Origin: CAYJLF01 sp964371055
Lineage (GTDB): Bacteria > Eisenbacteria > RBG-16-71-46 > CAIMUX01
Reading direction: 5' to 3'
DNA length: 64,000 nucleotides
Assembly: GCA_964371055.1 (NCBI GenBank)
Contig: CAYJLF010000003.1
Location: 124,001 to 188,000, forward strand
Below the pieces are notes generated by a model that made no database searches, was not told where the DNA came from, and saw only the letters and a list, made by a program, of their open reading frames with translations. The first letter of the stretch is position 1, and each line of letters starts with the position of its first letter. The position numbers and the translations under genes are program-made. This document shows, piece after piece, positions 39,721 to 48,108 of this stretch.

Positions 39721-42558
39721 ATGATGCCGCGAGTTCTCTCGATTCTGGCCTGGATCCCGGCGATGGCGTTGCTGTTCCCCGCCGCGCCCGGCGCCGGCGC
39801 TCCCGAGGTCGGTCGGGAGCAGATCATCGATCATCACTTCCGCTATCCCACGAGTGTGGGTGAAACGCGAACCTGCGCGATCGCGCCGGCCGACAGCCTG
39901 GTTCTGCTCGCCTATCACAACGGCGGGAGCAAGGTGGTGGGTTATCGCCGTGGAGCGGCCGGGCAGGAGATCGACGCCAATCCCACGGTCCTGGCCGATC
40001 TGGACGGGGCGGGAACGTTTGCGCTCGCCCCTTGCGACGGCGACGGATGGAAGCTGGCCTTCGTCGACGGCGGCCTGTTCCTGCGCAACCTCGACCGCGC
40101 CACGCTGCGGCCGACCAGCCCCGACCTGCCGTTGAATTCCGGGATGTCCGGCAGCGCCCTCTTCCCGGTCATGGCGTGGACCGGTGAGCGCCATCTCGCG
40201 GCCTGGATCCAGGACGAGCCCGGCCGTCAGGGTCTGTGGCTGGCCCGCGTGCGTCCGGACCTGACGCGGGAGGACACCTCCGCCGTCTGGATCGCCGACG
40301 GAGTCCGCCGGGGAGCGTTCGCACTCGCCGCCGATGCCCGCGGCGGGTTGGTGATCTGGGTCGACGCCGAGCTGCGCCTGCTGGTCCGGGCGCTGGGCGC
40401 GGATGGCCTGCCGCTCGGGACCGCGCGCGCGATCGCGGAGCTCTCCTGGGGCGGACGCTTCGATCCCTGCGTCGGCCGCGCGGGTGACGGGTGGCTGGCG
40501 GCCTGGATCGGTCGTGGGACGACTTCTCTGGCGCAGCTCGATGCGGATGGCGCCGTCGTCTCGCTGATCCACCCCGAGCTCGATCCAGGCGATGATGGCG
40601 CCAGTCTGGCGCTGGCGGTGGATCCTTCAGGTGCCGAAGCGGCCCTGATCTGGCGCGGGCAGCGGGACGGTGTCGCCGTCTCCCGGATCGGGTTGCCGCT
40701 CAGCGGGACGACGGTCCGTTCGCAGTGGCTCGACCAGAACTCCCCTTACCTGATCGATGTCGATCCCCAACTCGCCCGGAGCCTCGCGGTCGACTACGCG
40801 CGGGGCGAGGTCGTGGCCCTCTGGACGAGCTTCCTGCTGCAGACGGCGGCAGGGCGCGACGGAGCGGGCCCGGATCGAGGCGCCGGAGAGGGGGCGGGCT
40901 CGCGGATGGAGTGGAATTCCTTCCTGGATCCCCCGGTGCGTGCCCAGTGGCTCTCGGCGGGGTGGGAACCCCTCCACACCGAGCCGGTGGTCGTCAGCCA
41001 GATGACCCAACCGGAGGTGTGCGGCCTGCACTTCGGCGCCGGGCGGTTCTACTACCTGATGCAGGATGCCGCGACCGATGAGTTCCTCCACTTCACTCCG
41101 CTCGATCCCACGGCCCACGTGACCGGGGAGGGCTGGCGCTGGGCCACCGGCGCCACGTGCGAGGGTGGCATCTTCTGGTCGGACTGCTCCCGCATCGGAC
41201 GCATCGGGGTTCGCTCCGGGCCGGTCTCCGCGTTGGTCGGATTCGGATTCGGGCATACGTATCACGGCGAAATCGGAACGTTCGACGAGGACAGCCGCGT
41301 GCACTTCGTCCAGGTCGACTCCACGGGATCGGTCTTCGGCGGTGTCGCCGTCCGGGTGGACAGAAAGACCGAGTTGGGCCCGCCTCCGCTCCTGTGGCCT
41401 GCCACGGCCTCAGCGGCGGTCGGCGCGAGCGGGAAGCTGGTGGCCTACAGTGTCCCGCGCGACGCCGACGGGTCGGGCGTACTGCGGGTCGTCGCGGCCC
41501 TGTCGAACTCCGCGGGGCAGGAGGTCCGCCGCTGGTCCGTCTCGTCGGAGCACTCCTGCTCCGATCCGGTCGTGGCGGCGATGGGGGATGATTACCTCCT
41601 GGTCTGGCTCGAGGCGTCATCGCCGCCCATTCTGCGCCGTGCGGTCGTGACGCCCCAGACCCCCGGCGACGAGATCGTCGGCGAGCCGCTGATCCCCGAC
41701 ATGGATTTCCAGGCCGGCGCGGTCCTGATCCCGGGCGACAACCAGTTCCTTTGCGTCTTCCCCGCCATCGGGGGAAAGGACGAGCACAAGGGCGCGACGT
41801 CGGGCGATCTGGCGGGTGGCGACTTCACGAAGAACATCTACACGCAGCGGCTTGACGCTGAGTTCCGGCCGATAGGGCCCGTGCGTGCGCTCTGCCCGGA
41901 GCGGTGGGACGAGGGGCTGCCGAATGGGATCTGGGACGGACGGCAGTATCTCGTCACGTGGTCGTACCTGGGATCCGGGACGGGGACGCTGGTCGGGGCG
42001 CGGGTGGCGGCGGGCAGCTCGCTGCGGGATACGACTGTCTTCGTCATCGCGTCGGGCGTGAGGGGATCGGCCGCTCTGGCGACCGACCGGCAGGGGACGA
42101 TCCTTGTCGGCTACGATGCGAATCGCGTGCGGGCGATCCACGACGCCGCTCCTTTGATCTGGGACGGGCAGAATCCGCCGCCGGACGATCCGCCCGAGGA
42201 TCCACCACCGGACGATCCGCCGCCGGATGATCCTCCGCCGGATGATCCTCCGCCGGACGATCCCCCTCCACCCGAGCCGCCGCTGGCGCTGCGCATCGGC
42301 GGGATCAACCCGAACCCAGGTCGGGGAGTCGTGCACCTGGACCTGCAGGTCCCGTCCTCCATCGATGCGCGGATCGAGATTTTCGACGCCGCCGGCCGCC
42401 TGGTTCGGGCGGAGCGACTGGCGGGTGGTGTGACGACCGGCGGGTGGACCTGGAACGGGCTTCGCTCCGACGGCAGTGCTGCTCCGGCGGGGCCGTACTA
42501 CCTGTCGATTCACGCCGGCGATCGCCACGTTACGCGCCGTGCGACGCTCATGAGGTAA
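39721..42558 (+). CDS. Large secreted protein with Pro/Asp linker and FlgD-type sorting domain
   Basis: 945 residues from the ATG at 39721 (GGAG upstream; a second ATG follows at once). Signal peptide to about GAGAPE. Residues ~25-810 are beta-rich repeats without a motif I recognise. Recurring fragments such as GDGWLAAWIG, GERHLAAWIQ, DDYLLVWLE and GRQYLVTWSYL (W preceded by a hydrophobic pair, ~50-80 residues apart) suggest a beta-propeller. Residues 818-852 are a (PPDDP)n linker. The last ~85 residues (ALRIGGINPNPGRGVVHLDL...GRLVRAERL) are a FlgD/Por-type sorting domain. Predicted cell-surface or released protein of unknown function. A plus-strand terminator follows. Confidence 0.85.
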   Translation: MMPRVLSILAWIPAMALLFPAAPGAGAPEVGREQIIDHHFRYPTSVGETRTCAIAPADSLVLLAYHNGGSKVVGYRRGAAGQEIDANPTVLADLDGAGTFALAPCDGDGWKLAFVDGGLFLRNLDRATLRPTSPDLPLNSGMSGSALFPVMAWTGERHLAAWIQDEPGRQGLWLARVRPDLTREDTSAVWIADGVRRGAFALAADARGGLVIWVDAELRLLVRALGADGLPLGTARAIAELSWGGRFDPCVGRAGDGWLAAWIGRGTTSLAQLDADGAVVSLIHPELDPGDDGASLALAVDPSGAEAALIWRGQRDGVAVSRIGLPLSGTTVRSQWLDQNSPYLIDVDPQLARSLAVDYARGEVVALWTSFLLQTAAGRDGAGPDRGAGEGAGSRMEWNSFLDPPVRAQWLSAGWEPLHTEPVVVSQMTQPEVCGLHFGAGRFYYLMQDAATDEFLHFTPLDPTAHVTGEGWRWATGATCEGGIFWSDCSRIGRIGVRSGPVSALVGFGFGHTYHGEIGTFDEDSRVHFVQVDSTGSVFGGVAVRVDRKTELGPPPLLWPATASAAVGASGKLVAYSVPRDADGSGVLRVVAALSNSAGQEVRRWSVSSEHSCSDPVVAAMGDDYLLVWLEASSPPILRRAVVTPQTPGDEIVGEPLIPDMDFQAGAVLIPGDNQFLCVFPAIGGKDEHKGATSGDLAGGDFTKNIYTQRLDAEFRPIGPVRALCPERWDEGLPNGIWDGRQYLVTWSYLGSGTGTLVGARVAAGSSLRDTTVFVIASGVRGSAALATDRQGTILVGYDANRVRAIHDAAPLIWDGQNPPPDDPPEDPPPDDPPPDDPPPDDPPPDDPPPPEPPLALRIGGINPNPGRGVVHLDLQVPSSIDARIEIFDAAGRLVRAERLAGGVTTGGWTWNGLRSDGSAAPAGPYYLSIHAGDRHVTRRATLMR
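42175..42279 (+). repeat. 15-bp tandem repeat encoding a Pro/Asp linker
   Basis: About six imperfect copies of a CCGCCGGAYGAYCCN unit encode PPDDP, with PPEDP and PPPEP variants at the ends. It forms a stiff acidic spacer before the sorting domain and is prone to slippage. Confidence 0.85.
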
Positions 42559-42605
42559 CGGAACCGGATGGCCGGTGGCTCCGCGCGCCGTTCGTTCCCC
42601 GGCAC

Positions 42606-42632
42606 GGTCCGCACCGGCCGGACCCGGTTTTT
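42606..42632 (+). terminator. Rho-independent terminator after the secreted-protein gene
   Basis: Stem GGTCCG/CGGACC (42606-42611 and 42619-42624) with a 7-nt loop, then CGG and TTTTT (42628-42632). It lies 48 bp after the stop at 42558, facing the convergent nucleotidyltransferase remnant. Confidence 0.55.
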
Positions 42633-42677
42633 CAGCGACCTGCTAGGGCTCCAGGGCTGCCGGGAGAGGCCGACGGC

Positions 42678-42962
42678 TCACTTCCGCGGGGGAAGCAGCG
42701 ATCGGAACAAACGCAGAAAGTCCGATTCCAGGGCTCTTCCCAGCGCCAGGAGCCACTTCTCGATGTGCGCACGGTCCAGCGAGCCCTGGCGCTCGATGAT
42801 CAGACGGGCGTCCTCGAGGTCCCGCGGCCGGCCGGCCACGACCTTGAGAATGACCAGGTCCTCCGCCGAAGCGAAGCGTACCGGTGTCGCGCCGATCACC
42901 ATATAGGGGATCGAGCGACGCTGCAGTTCGCCGGCCAGACGCTCAAGTACGGCGCCGAACAT
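42678..42962 (-). pseudogene. Deleted AbiEii-like nucleotidyltransferase, catalytic motif lost
   Basis: An intact 94-codon frame from the ATG at 42962. The N-terminus VLERLAGELQRRSIPYMVIG is the start of AbiEii/DUF6036-type nucleotidyltransferases. The next residues, ATPVRFASAEDLVILKVVAGRPRDLED, belong to their C-terminal half. The intervening region, which normally carries the G-x-A...R-x-T-x-D-x-D metal-binding core, is absent, so an in-frame internal deletion has removed catalysis. The start overlaps the upstream small ORF by 20 bp. Either inactive debris or a minimal non-catalytic derivative. Confidence 0.7.
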
Positions 42963-43149
42963 TGAGCGCCCTCGCGACGCGAATGACCACCTCGATTCCC
43001 TCGAGCGGATCTTGCCGGAAGAACACGCCGAGCGATCGGGCATGCTCGCACATCGCCTCATGCAGTCTCAATCGCGTGGCGAGATCGCCGGGATTCCGCC
43101 GGAGCCACTCGCTCTCCCACTGCGCGAACTCGTCTGCATCCCGGATCAT
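42943..43149 (-). CDS. Small partner protein of the nucleotidyltransferase module
   Basis: 68 residues from an ATG at 43149 with GGAGG 4 nt upstream (a longer open frame further 5' has no such site). Features are EFAQWESEWLRRNPGD and LRLHEAMCEHARSLGVFF, ending with DPLEGIEVVIRVARALNVRR. Proteins like this commonly precede AbiEii-like nucleotidyltransferases in toxin-antitoxin-like pairs. No signal peptide or membrane segment. The overlap with the downstream frame indicates translational coupling. If the downstream enzyme is dead, this gene is probably a relic. Role not established. Confidence 0.65.
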   Translation of the reverse strand: MIRDADEFAQWESEWLRRNPGDLATRLRLHEAMCEHARSLGVFFRQDPLEGIEVVIRVARALNVRRRT

Positions 43150-43356
43150 CCATCCTCCATGGGCATCATCTCCAGAAGCAGTGTACCACGCGGGATCCAC
43201 CTTAGTCTCCGCGGCCCCGTGGTCGCCGGCCGGGCGACCGACGATGGTCGGGTGGCCATGAAGCGATCGTGAGTGTACAATGGGCCGGATTCGCCGGAGA
43301 CGGGAGCCGTCTCGGGTTGGGTCGCGAGGGGAATGTGGCACTCCGGGAGGTGAGAC

Positions 43357-44094
43357 ATGTGCCGGTTCGCCTGGTTCTGTCTCACGCTTTTCCTGTCCAC
43401 CTGGGCCACGGTCGGCCCGAACGACGCGCTCGCGGAGTATGACGACATCACGTATCCGCTGGCTCGCTACGGGCCCGAGACTCCCCTTCGGCAGGTCGTG
43501 CAGGACTCGCTCGTGGTGCTCGATCCGGACGGTTACTTGCCCGACGCGCGGCTAGAGATCGAGAAGAGCACCCGCCAGCTCCGCCTCTACTCGAGCGGCC
43601 GGCTCCTCAAGACCTACCGCATCCAGCTCGGCAAGCATGCGACAGGGACGAAGCTCCGCCGGGGCGACGGCCGGACCCCGGTCGGGTCCTACCGGATCTG
43701 CGGGCGCAACCGGTGGTCCCGGTACTACCTCTCCCTGCAGATCGACTACCCCAACGAGGAGGACATCGCGCGCGGGATCCGGGAGAAGCGGATCACCCAG
43801 GCACAGGCGCGGGCGCTGCGGGAGGAACTCGCGGCCGGCAACTGCCCGCGCGGGAACACCCGCCTCGGAGGGGAGATCTTCATCCACGGGCAGCACCCGA
43901 AGATCACGCGACAGGTGCGCGCGGAGAAGCGGGAGAAGACGACGCGGACAGACCTGGAGCCCGGCGACCTCGATCCAGGGGCGATGAAGGAGTGGTACGA
44001 CTGGACGCTCGGCTGCATCGCGATGGCGAACCCGGATATCCGCGAGCTCTTCCGGCTTCTGCCGGACGGGACTCCCGTGGAGATCCTTGAGTAG
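43357..44094 (+). CDS. Exported L,D-transpeptidase family (YkuD) protein
   Basis: 245 residues with GGGAGG upstream and a signal peptide ending near NDALA. The YkuD fold begins RLEIEKSTRQLRLYSSGRLLKTYRIQLG and continues with GDGRTPVGSYRIC. The catalytic histidine lies in IFIHG and the catalytic cysteine in DWTLGCIAMANPDI, the canonical H-x(n)-[ST]-x-G-C arrangement. A charged ~40-residue insert sits between the strands (EEDIARGIREKRITQAQARALREEL). Acts in the periplasm on tetrapeptide stems, making 3-3 cross-links or attaching proteins. TACAAT at 43276-43281 may be its -10. Confidence 0.9.
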   Translation: MCRFAWFCLTLFLSTWATVGPNDALAEYDDITYPLARYGPETPLRQVVQDSLVVLDPDGYLPDARLEIEKSTRQLRLYSSGRLLKTYRIQLGKHATGTKLRRGDGRTPVGSYRICGRNRWSRYYLSLQIDYPNEEDIARGIREKRITQAQARALREELAAGNCPRGNTRLGGEIFIHGQHPKITRQVRAEKREKTTRTDLEPGDLDPGAMKEWYDWTLGCIAMANPDIRELFRLLPDGTPVEILE

Positions 44095-44103
44095 CGGGCC
44101 CGC

Positions 44104-44124
44104 GGCCGGGGCAGAACCCTGGCC
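44104..44124 (+). terminator. Possible hairpin terminator after the L,D-transpeptidase gene
   Basis: GGCCGGGG and CCCTGGCC form an 8-bp stem (one G-U) with loop CAGAA, 9 bp after the stop. There is no T-tract, so intrinsic termination is doubtful. Confidence 0.3.
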
Positions 44125-44212
44125 GACGAGGAGGTATCTAACCCCTTCGTCGCTCAACGCGCGTAACATGTCTCTGTAGTTCTCGTTCGTCTACGCGGTA
44201 GCTTTCCACCGT

Positions 44213-44965
44213 TCAACCGGCCCTCCCGGTGTCCGGATCCGCCGCATAGATCGTGTAGGCGCACCGTTCGGGATGCTGCCCCTCCGCCCATGTCCAGGGA
44301 ACCCGTTCGCCGCGCTTCAGCCACGGTCTTGCGTCGGCCAGCGACGCGAAGTGGTGATCGTCGGCATAGAGAATCGTGATGCGTCGCGGGGAACGGCGCA
44401 GCGACGCCTCGATCAGGTCGGTCAGTCTATCCAGGATCTCGCCGGCGAACGGGTCGAAGAAGTGCAGGAAGGTCGCGTCGTCGGGGACGCCGAAAGTGAG
44501 GGCGTCGGCGGTCACGACTTCGACCGCGGGGCTCGTCGAGCAGCTCTGCGAGCGAGACCGTCGCGCCCGCGCGATGTTCCTCCGGGCCTCTTCCGCGAAC
44601 TCGGGTACGACCTCTACCCCGACGACGCGCCGAAACGGATGCCGCGCGGCAAGGACGATCGCGCGTCCCTTGCCCGCTCCGTAGTCCACGAAGACATCGA
44701 CGCCCGGACGGACTTCGACGTGGCGCATGACACGAGCGAAGCTCCGGTAGGGGACCGGGGCGTAGTTCTTCCAGGTGGAGTGATCGCCGATCTGACGCAC
44801 CTCGGTCGTGCGTCCCCCGGTGTGGATCCGCAGAGAGTGCTCGTACCAGGCCTCCGAGAGCCGGTGACAGGCGTAGGCGGAGAGGACCGCGGGGCCGCGG
44901 CGGCCAAGGCGGACAAGGCGGCGGGAGATCGGTTCCGGTGGCCGCGCGGCGTTCGAAGCTGCCAT
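44213..44965 (-). CDS. Class I SAM-dependent methyltransferase
   Basis: 250 residues. Motif I is VFVDYGAGKGRAIVLAARHPFRRVVGVEVVPEFAEEARRN. An acidic motif II (EVVTADALTFGVPDDATFLHFFDPF) follows, where the FFDPF segment replaces the usual D/N-P-P-[YF] motif. The pattern matches a bacterial group annotated simply as class I methyltransferases, often near glycan or envelope genes. Convergent with the L,D-transpeptidase and divergent from the M16C protease. Substrate unknown. Confidence 0.8.
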   Translation of the reverse strand: MAASNAARPPEPISRRLVRLGRRGPAVLSAYACHRLSEAWYEHSLRIHTGGRTTEVRQIGDHSTWKNYAPVPYRSFARVMRHVEVRPGVDVFVDYGAGKGRAIVLAARHPFRRVVGVEVVPEFAEEARRNIARARRSRSQSCSTSPAVEVVTADALTFGVPDDATFLHFFDPFAGEILDRLTDLIEASLRRSPRRITILYADDHHFASLADARPWLKRGERVPWTWAEGQHPERCAYTIYAADPDTGRAG

Positions 44966-45124
44966 GCCGCAACGTTGTCACGCCGTCGCCGGGAGCGCAA
45001 CCAGACGGTCGCGCCCGTCCGGTCCTCCTCCGCGTCCCAACAGGCGACTTGCTCCGGACGCTCATGATGCCCGATCATCTGCGGAAAAGCCGTTCGGCCA
45101 CCTCAGGATCCGGAGGATTCCTTC

Positions 45125-48079
45125 ATGAGCGACCAGCAACTCTCCCCCCCTGTCACCCTCGGCGCCGGCGAGGAGCTGCACGGCTTCCGCATCACGCGCG
45201 TCACGCCGCTCCCGGAGATCCGGATCACGGCCTACGAGGCGACCCACCTGCGCACCGGCGCGCAGTTTCTCCACCTCCATTGCGATGACCGGGAGAACTG
45301 GTATGTCGTCACCTTCCGCACGCCTCCGGCCGACTCGACCGGCGTGGCCCACATCCTCGAACACTCCGTGCTGGCGGGATCGGAGCGCTATCCGGTCAAG
45401 GACGCCTTCAATGAGCTGGGCAAGGCGACGCTGCGCACCTTCCTGAACGCGTTTACCGCGCCCGACTTCACCTGCTATCCCGTGGCCAGCCAGGTGAAGG
45501 CGGACTTCTACAACCTCGCCTCGGTCTACACCGACCTCGTCTTCCGTCCTCTCCTGACGCGGAACACCTTCATGCAGGAGGGACATCACCTCGAGGTCAA
45601 CGAGGAGGGGGAACTTGCCCTCAGCGGGATCGTGTATAACGAAATGAAGGGCGCTTATAGCTCGCCGGAGGCGGTCGCCGTCCGCTTCACGCTGCGGAAG
45701 CTCTTCCCCGACTCCCCTTACGGTCACGAGTCGGGGGGCCACCCCGATGTCATTCCGGACCTCACCTACGAGCAGTGGCGGGAGTTCCACCGGAGCTTCT
45801 ATTCCGTCGGAAACGCCCGGATCTACTTCTACGGTGATATCCCGACCTCCGATCATCTTGCCTTCCTGGCCGGGCAGTTCGCCCGCTTCGAGACGGTTCC
45901 GGTCGACTCGGCGATCGCGGAGCAGCCGCGGTGGCCGGCGCCGCGGACCGCGGCGGAAACCTATCCCGTGGGTCCGGAAGATGGCGTGGAGAAGAAGACC
46001 ACGGTCAATATCGCCTGGATGACCACGCCGCTGGAGGATCTGGAAGAGCGGCTGACCCTCGAGGTGTTGGCCGAGGCGCTCGTCGGCTCGGCCGCCGGCC
46101 CGCTCCGGCAGGCGCTGATCGACTCCGGACTGGGAGAGGATCTGTCGCCTGGCACCGGCCTCGATTCGTGGTACCGGCAGCTTCCCTTCGTCGTCGGACT
46201 GCGCGGGACCGATCCACAGCAGGCCGAGGCGATCGAGACACTCGCGTTGGAGACGCTGCGCCGGATTGCCGACGAGGGCCTGGCGCGGGACCTCCTCGAA
46301 GCCGCGTTCCACCAGGTGGAGTACAAGGGGCGCGAGATCACGCAGAACCGGGGACTGGAGATGTTCTTCCGTTCCATCTCTACCTGGCTGCACGACCTCG
46401 ATGCGATCACCCCCCTGGAGTTCCCCGCCCTGGTGGAGGGACTGCGAGCGCGCTGGGAGAAGGAGCCGGAGCTCTTCACGCGGGCGATCCGGCGCTGGCT
46501 CCTCGACAATCCTCATCGCCTGCGGGCGGTCATCGCTCCCAGCCGGACCGCGGCGAAGGAGTTCGATGACCGGGTCCGCGAACGATTGGTGCGCGTGCGG
46601 GCTGCGATGACCGAGGCGGAGGTGGCGGAAGCCCGCAGCAATGCGGAGGCGCTCCTCGCCACCCAGCGCGCCTCTGACTCGCCGGAAGCGCTCTCGAGCC
46701 TCCCCCAGCTCCGGATCGACCAGATCCCGAGAGAGGCGGAGACGATTCCGACCAGCGAGCGGCTCGAGCAGGGCGTCAGGGTCCTCGAGCATGACATCTT
46801 CAGCAACGGCGTCGGATACCTCGACCTCGCCTTCGAGATCAGCGATCTCCCGGAGGAGCTGATGTCCTACCTGCCGCTCTTCGGCACGGCCGCGACGGAG
46901 ATGGGGGCGGCGGGAGAGGACTACGCTGCCTTCGCGACCCGCCAGGCCCTTCACACCGGAGGCGTCTTCGGCGAGTGCAAGGCGCGCGCCCGGATGGAGG
47001 GAGGTCCGACGATCCAGCTCTTCACCCTGCGGGCGCGAGCTTTGCGCCGCAACCTGCCGCGCATGGTGGCGATCCTGCGCGACATCCTCCTGAGCGGCGA
47101 TCTGTCGGACACCGGCCGGTTGAAGGATGTCCTCGCCGAGGAGCGCAACAGCCTACGCGCCGGCGTGGCTCCGCGGGGCCATGTCTTCGCCTGGCGGGCG
47201 GCCGCGGCGTCACTCTCGACTTCGGGGTGGCGCGACGAGCAGTGGGGCGGCGCGCACCAGATCCGGTTTCTCCAGGACGCCGTCCGGCAGTTCGACCAGG
47301 CGCACGAGTTGATCCGCGCCGACCTGCAGCGGATGCGGGAGTGGATCTTCCGCCGCGGCCGCCTGATCGTGAACATGACCGGGGACTCGGAGGATCTGCG
47401 GATCATGCGCGATTCCCTGGTGGAGCTGATCGCGGCACTGCCGGCCGGGGGAGCTCCGGGGGCTCCCAACGAAACTCGCGCGGAAGCCCGCCGGCGCGGC
47501 GTTGCCATCCCGGGCCAGGTCTGCTACGTCGCGCGGGTGGTGCCGGCGCCGCTGTATACGCATCCCGAGGCTCCGCGACTGATGGCGTTGTGTAACCACT
47601 TGGGCGACGGGGTTCTGTACAAGCGCATCCGCGTCGAAGGGGGAGCGTACGGAGGTCTCTCGACGTACAACCCGAACACCGGGCAGTTCAGCATGCTCTC
47701 CTATCGTGACCCGAACCTGGAGAAGACGATCGAGGTCTACGACGCGGCCCTCGAGTCGTTCCTGGCCGAGGAGCTGGACCGGGACACGGTGCGTCGGCTC
47801 GTCATCTCGACCGTGGCCGACCTGGATCGCCCGATGAACCCGGCGCTGAAAGGAACGGTTGCCCTCGACCGGATCCTGGCCGGCATCACCGACGGCGACC
47901 GGCAGCGCTTCCGGGACTCCGTCCTGTCGCTGGATGTGGCGGGGTTGCGTCGGGTCGCGACGGACGTGCTGCGTCCGGCCATGGCCGAGGCTCAGGAGGC
48001 GGTTTTCGCGCCCAAGGAGCGGATCGAGGGGGCCAACGCGGCCTTGAGAACGCCGTTCGAGCTGGAGGCGCTGGAGTAG
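45125..48079 (+). CDS. M16C zinc metallopeptidase, presequence-protease (PreP)-like
   Basis: 984 residues, the usual length of PreP/Cym1 enzymes. The inverted zinc motif is H76-I-L-E79-H80 in STGVAHILEHSVLAGS. KDAFNELGKATLRTFLNAFTAPDFTCYPVASQ and YNEMKGAYSSPE are family hallmarks, and the C-terminal half holds the inactive homologous lobes. No signal peptide, so cytoplasmic. It degrades unstructured peptides, including cleaved targeting peptides, inside a closed chamber. The two downstream lipoprotein genes follow at 29 bp and by overlap, so one operon is possible, though the functions look unrelated. Confidence 0.94.
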   Translation: MSDQQLSPPVTLGAGEELHGFRITRVTPLPEIRITAYEATHLRTGAQFLHLHCDDRENWYVVTFRTPPADSTGVAHILEHSVLAGSERYPVKDAFNELGKATLRTFLNAFTAPDFTCYPVASQVKADFYNLASVYTDLVFRPLLTRNTFMQEGHHLEVNEEGELALSGIVYNEMKGAYSSPEAVAVRFTLRKLFPDSPYGHESGGHPDVIPDLTYEQWREFHRSFYSVGNARIYFYGDIPTSDHLAFLAGQFARFETVPVDSAIAEQPRWPAPRTAAETYPVGPEDGVEKKTTVNIAWMTTPLEDLEERLTLEVLAEALVGSAAGPLRQALIDSGLGEDLSPGTGLDSWYRQLPFVVGLRGTDPQQAEAIETLALETLRRIADEGLARDLLEAAFHQVEYKGREITQNRGLEMFFRSISTWLHDLDAITPLEFPALVEGLRARWEKEPELFTRAIRRWLLDNPHRLRAVIAPSRTAAKEFDDRVRERLVRVRAAMTEAEVAEARSNAEALLATQRASDSPEALSSLPQLRIDQIPREAETIPTSERLEQGVRVLEHDIFSNGVGYLDLAFEISDLPEELMSYLPLFGTAATEMGAAGEDYAAFATRQALHTGGVFGECKARARMEGGPTIQLFTLRARALRRNLPRMVAILRDILLSGDLSDTGRLKDVLAEERNSLRAGVAPRGHVFAWRAAAASLSTSGWRDEQWGGAHQIRFLQDAVRQFDQAHELIRADLQRMREWIFRRGRLIVNMTGDSEDLRIMRDSLVELIAALPAGGAPGAPNETRAEARRRGVAIPGQVCYVARVVPAPLYTHPEAPRLMALCNHLGDGVLYKRIRVEGGAYGGLSTYNPNTGQFSMLSYRDPNLEKTIEVYDAALESFLAEELDRDTVRRLVISTVADLDRPMNPALKGTVALDRILAGITDGDRQRFRDSVLSLDVAGLRRVATDVLRPAMAEAQEAVFAPKERIEGANAALRTPFELEALE

Positions 48080-48108
48080 AAGCGAGAGCGAACGGGGGAT
48101 CGCGAGCG

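Noticed and set aside
42943..43341. Longer 132-codon start for the small nucleotidyltransferase partner
   Set aside because: The extra 64 codons have no resemblance to the family, while the ATG at 43149 has GGAGG at proper spacing and begins the conserved part.
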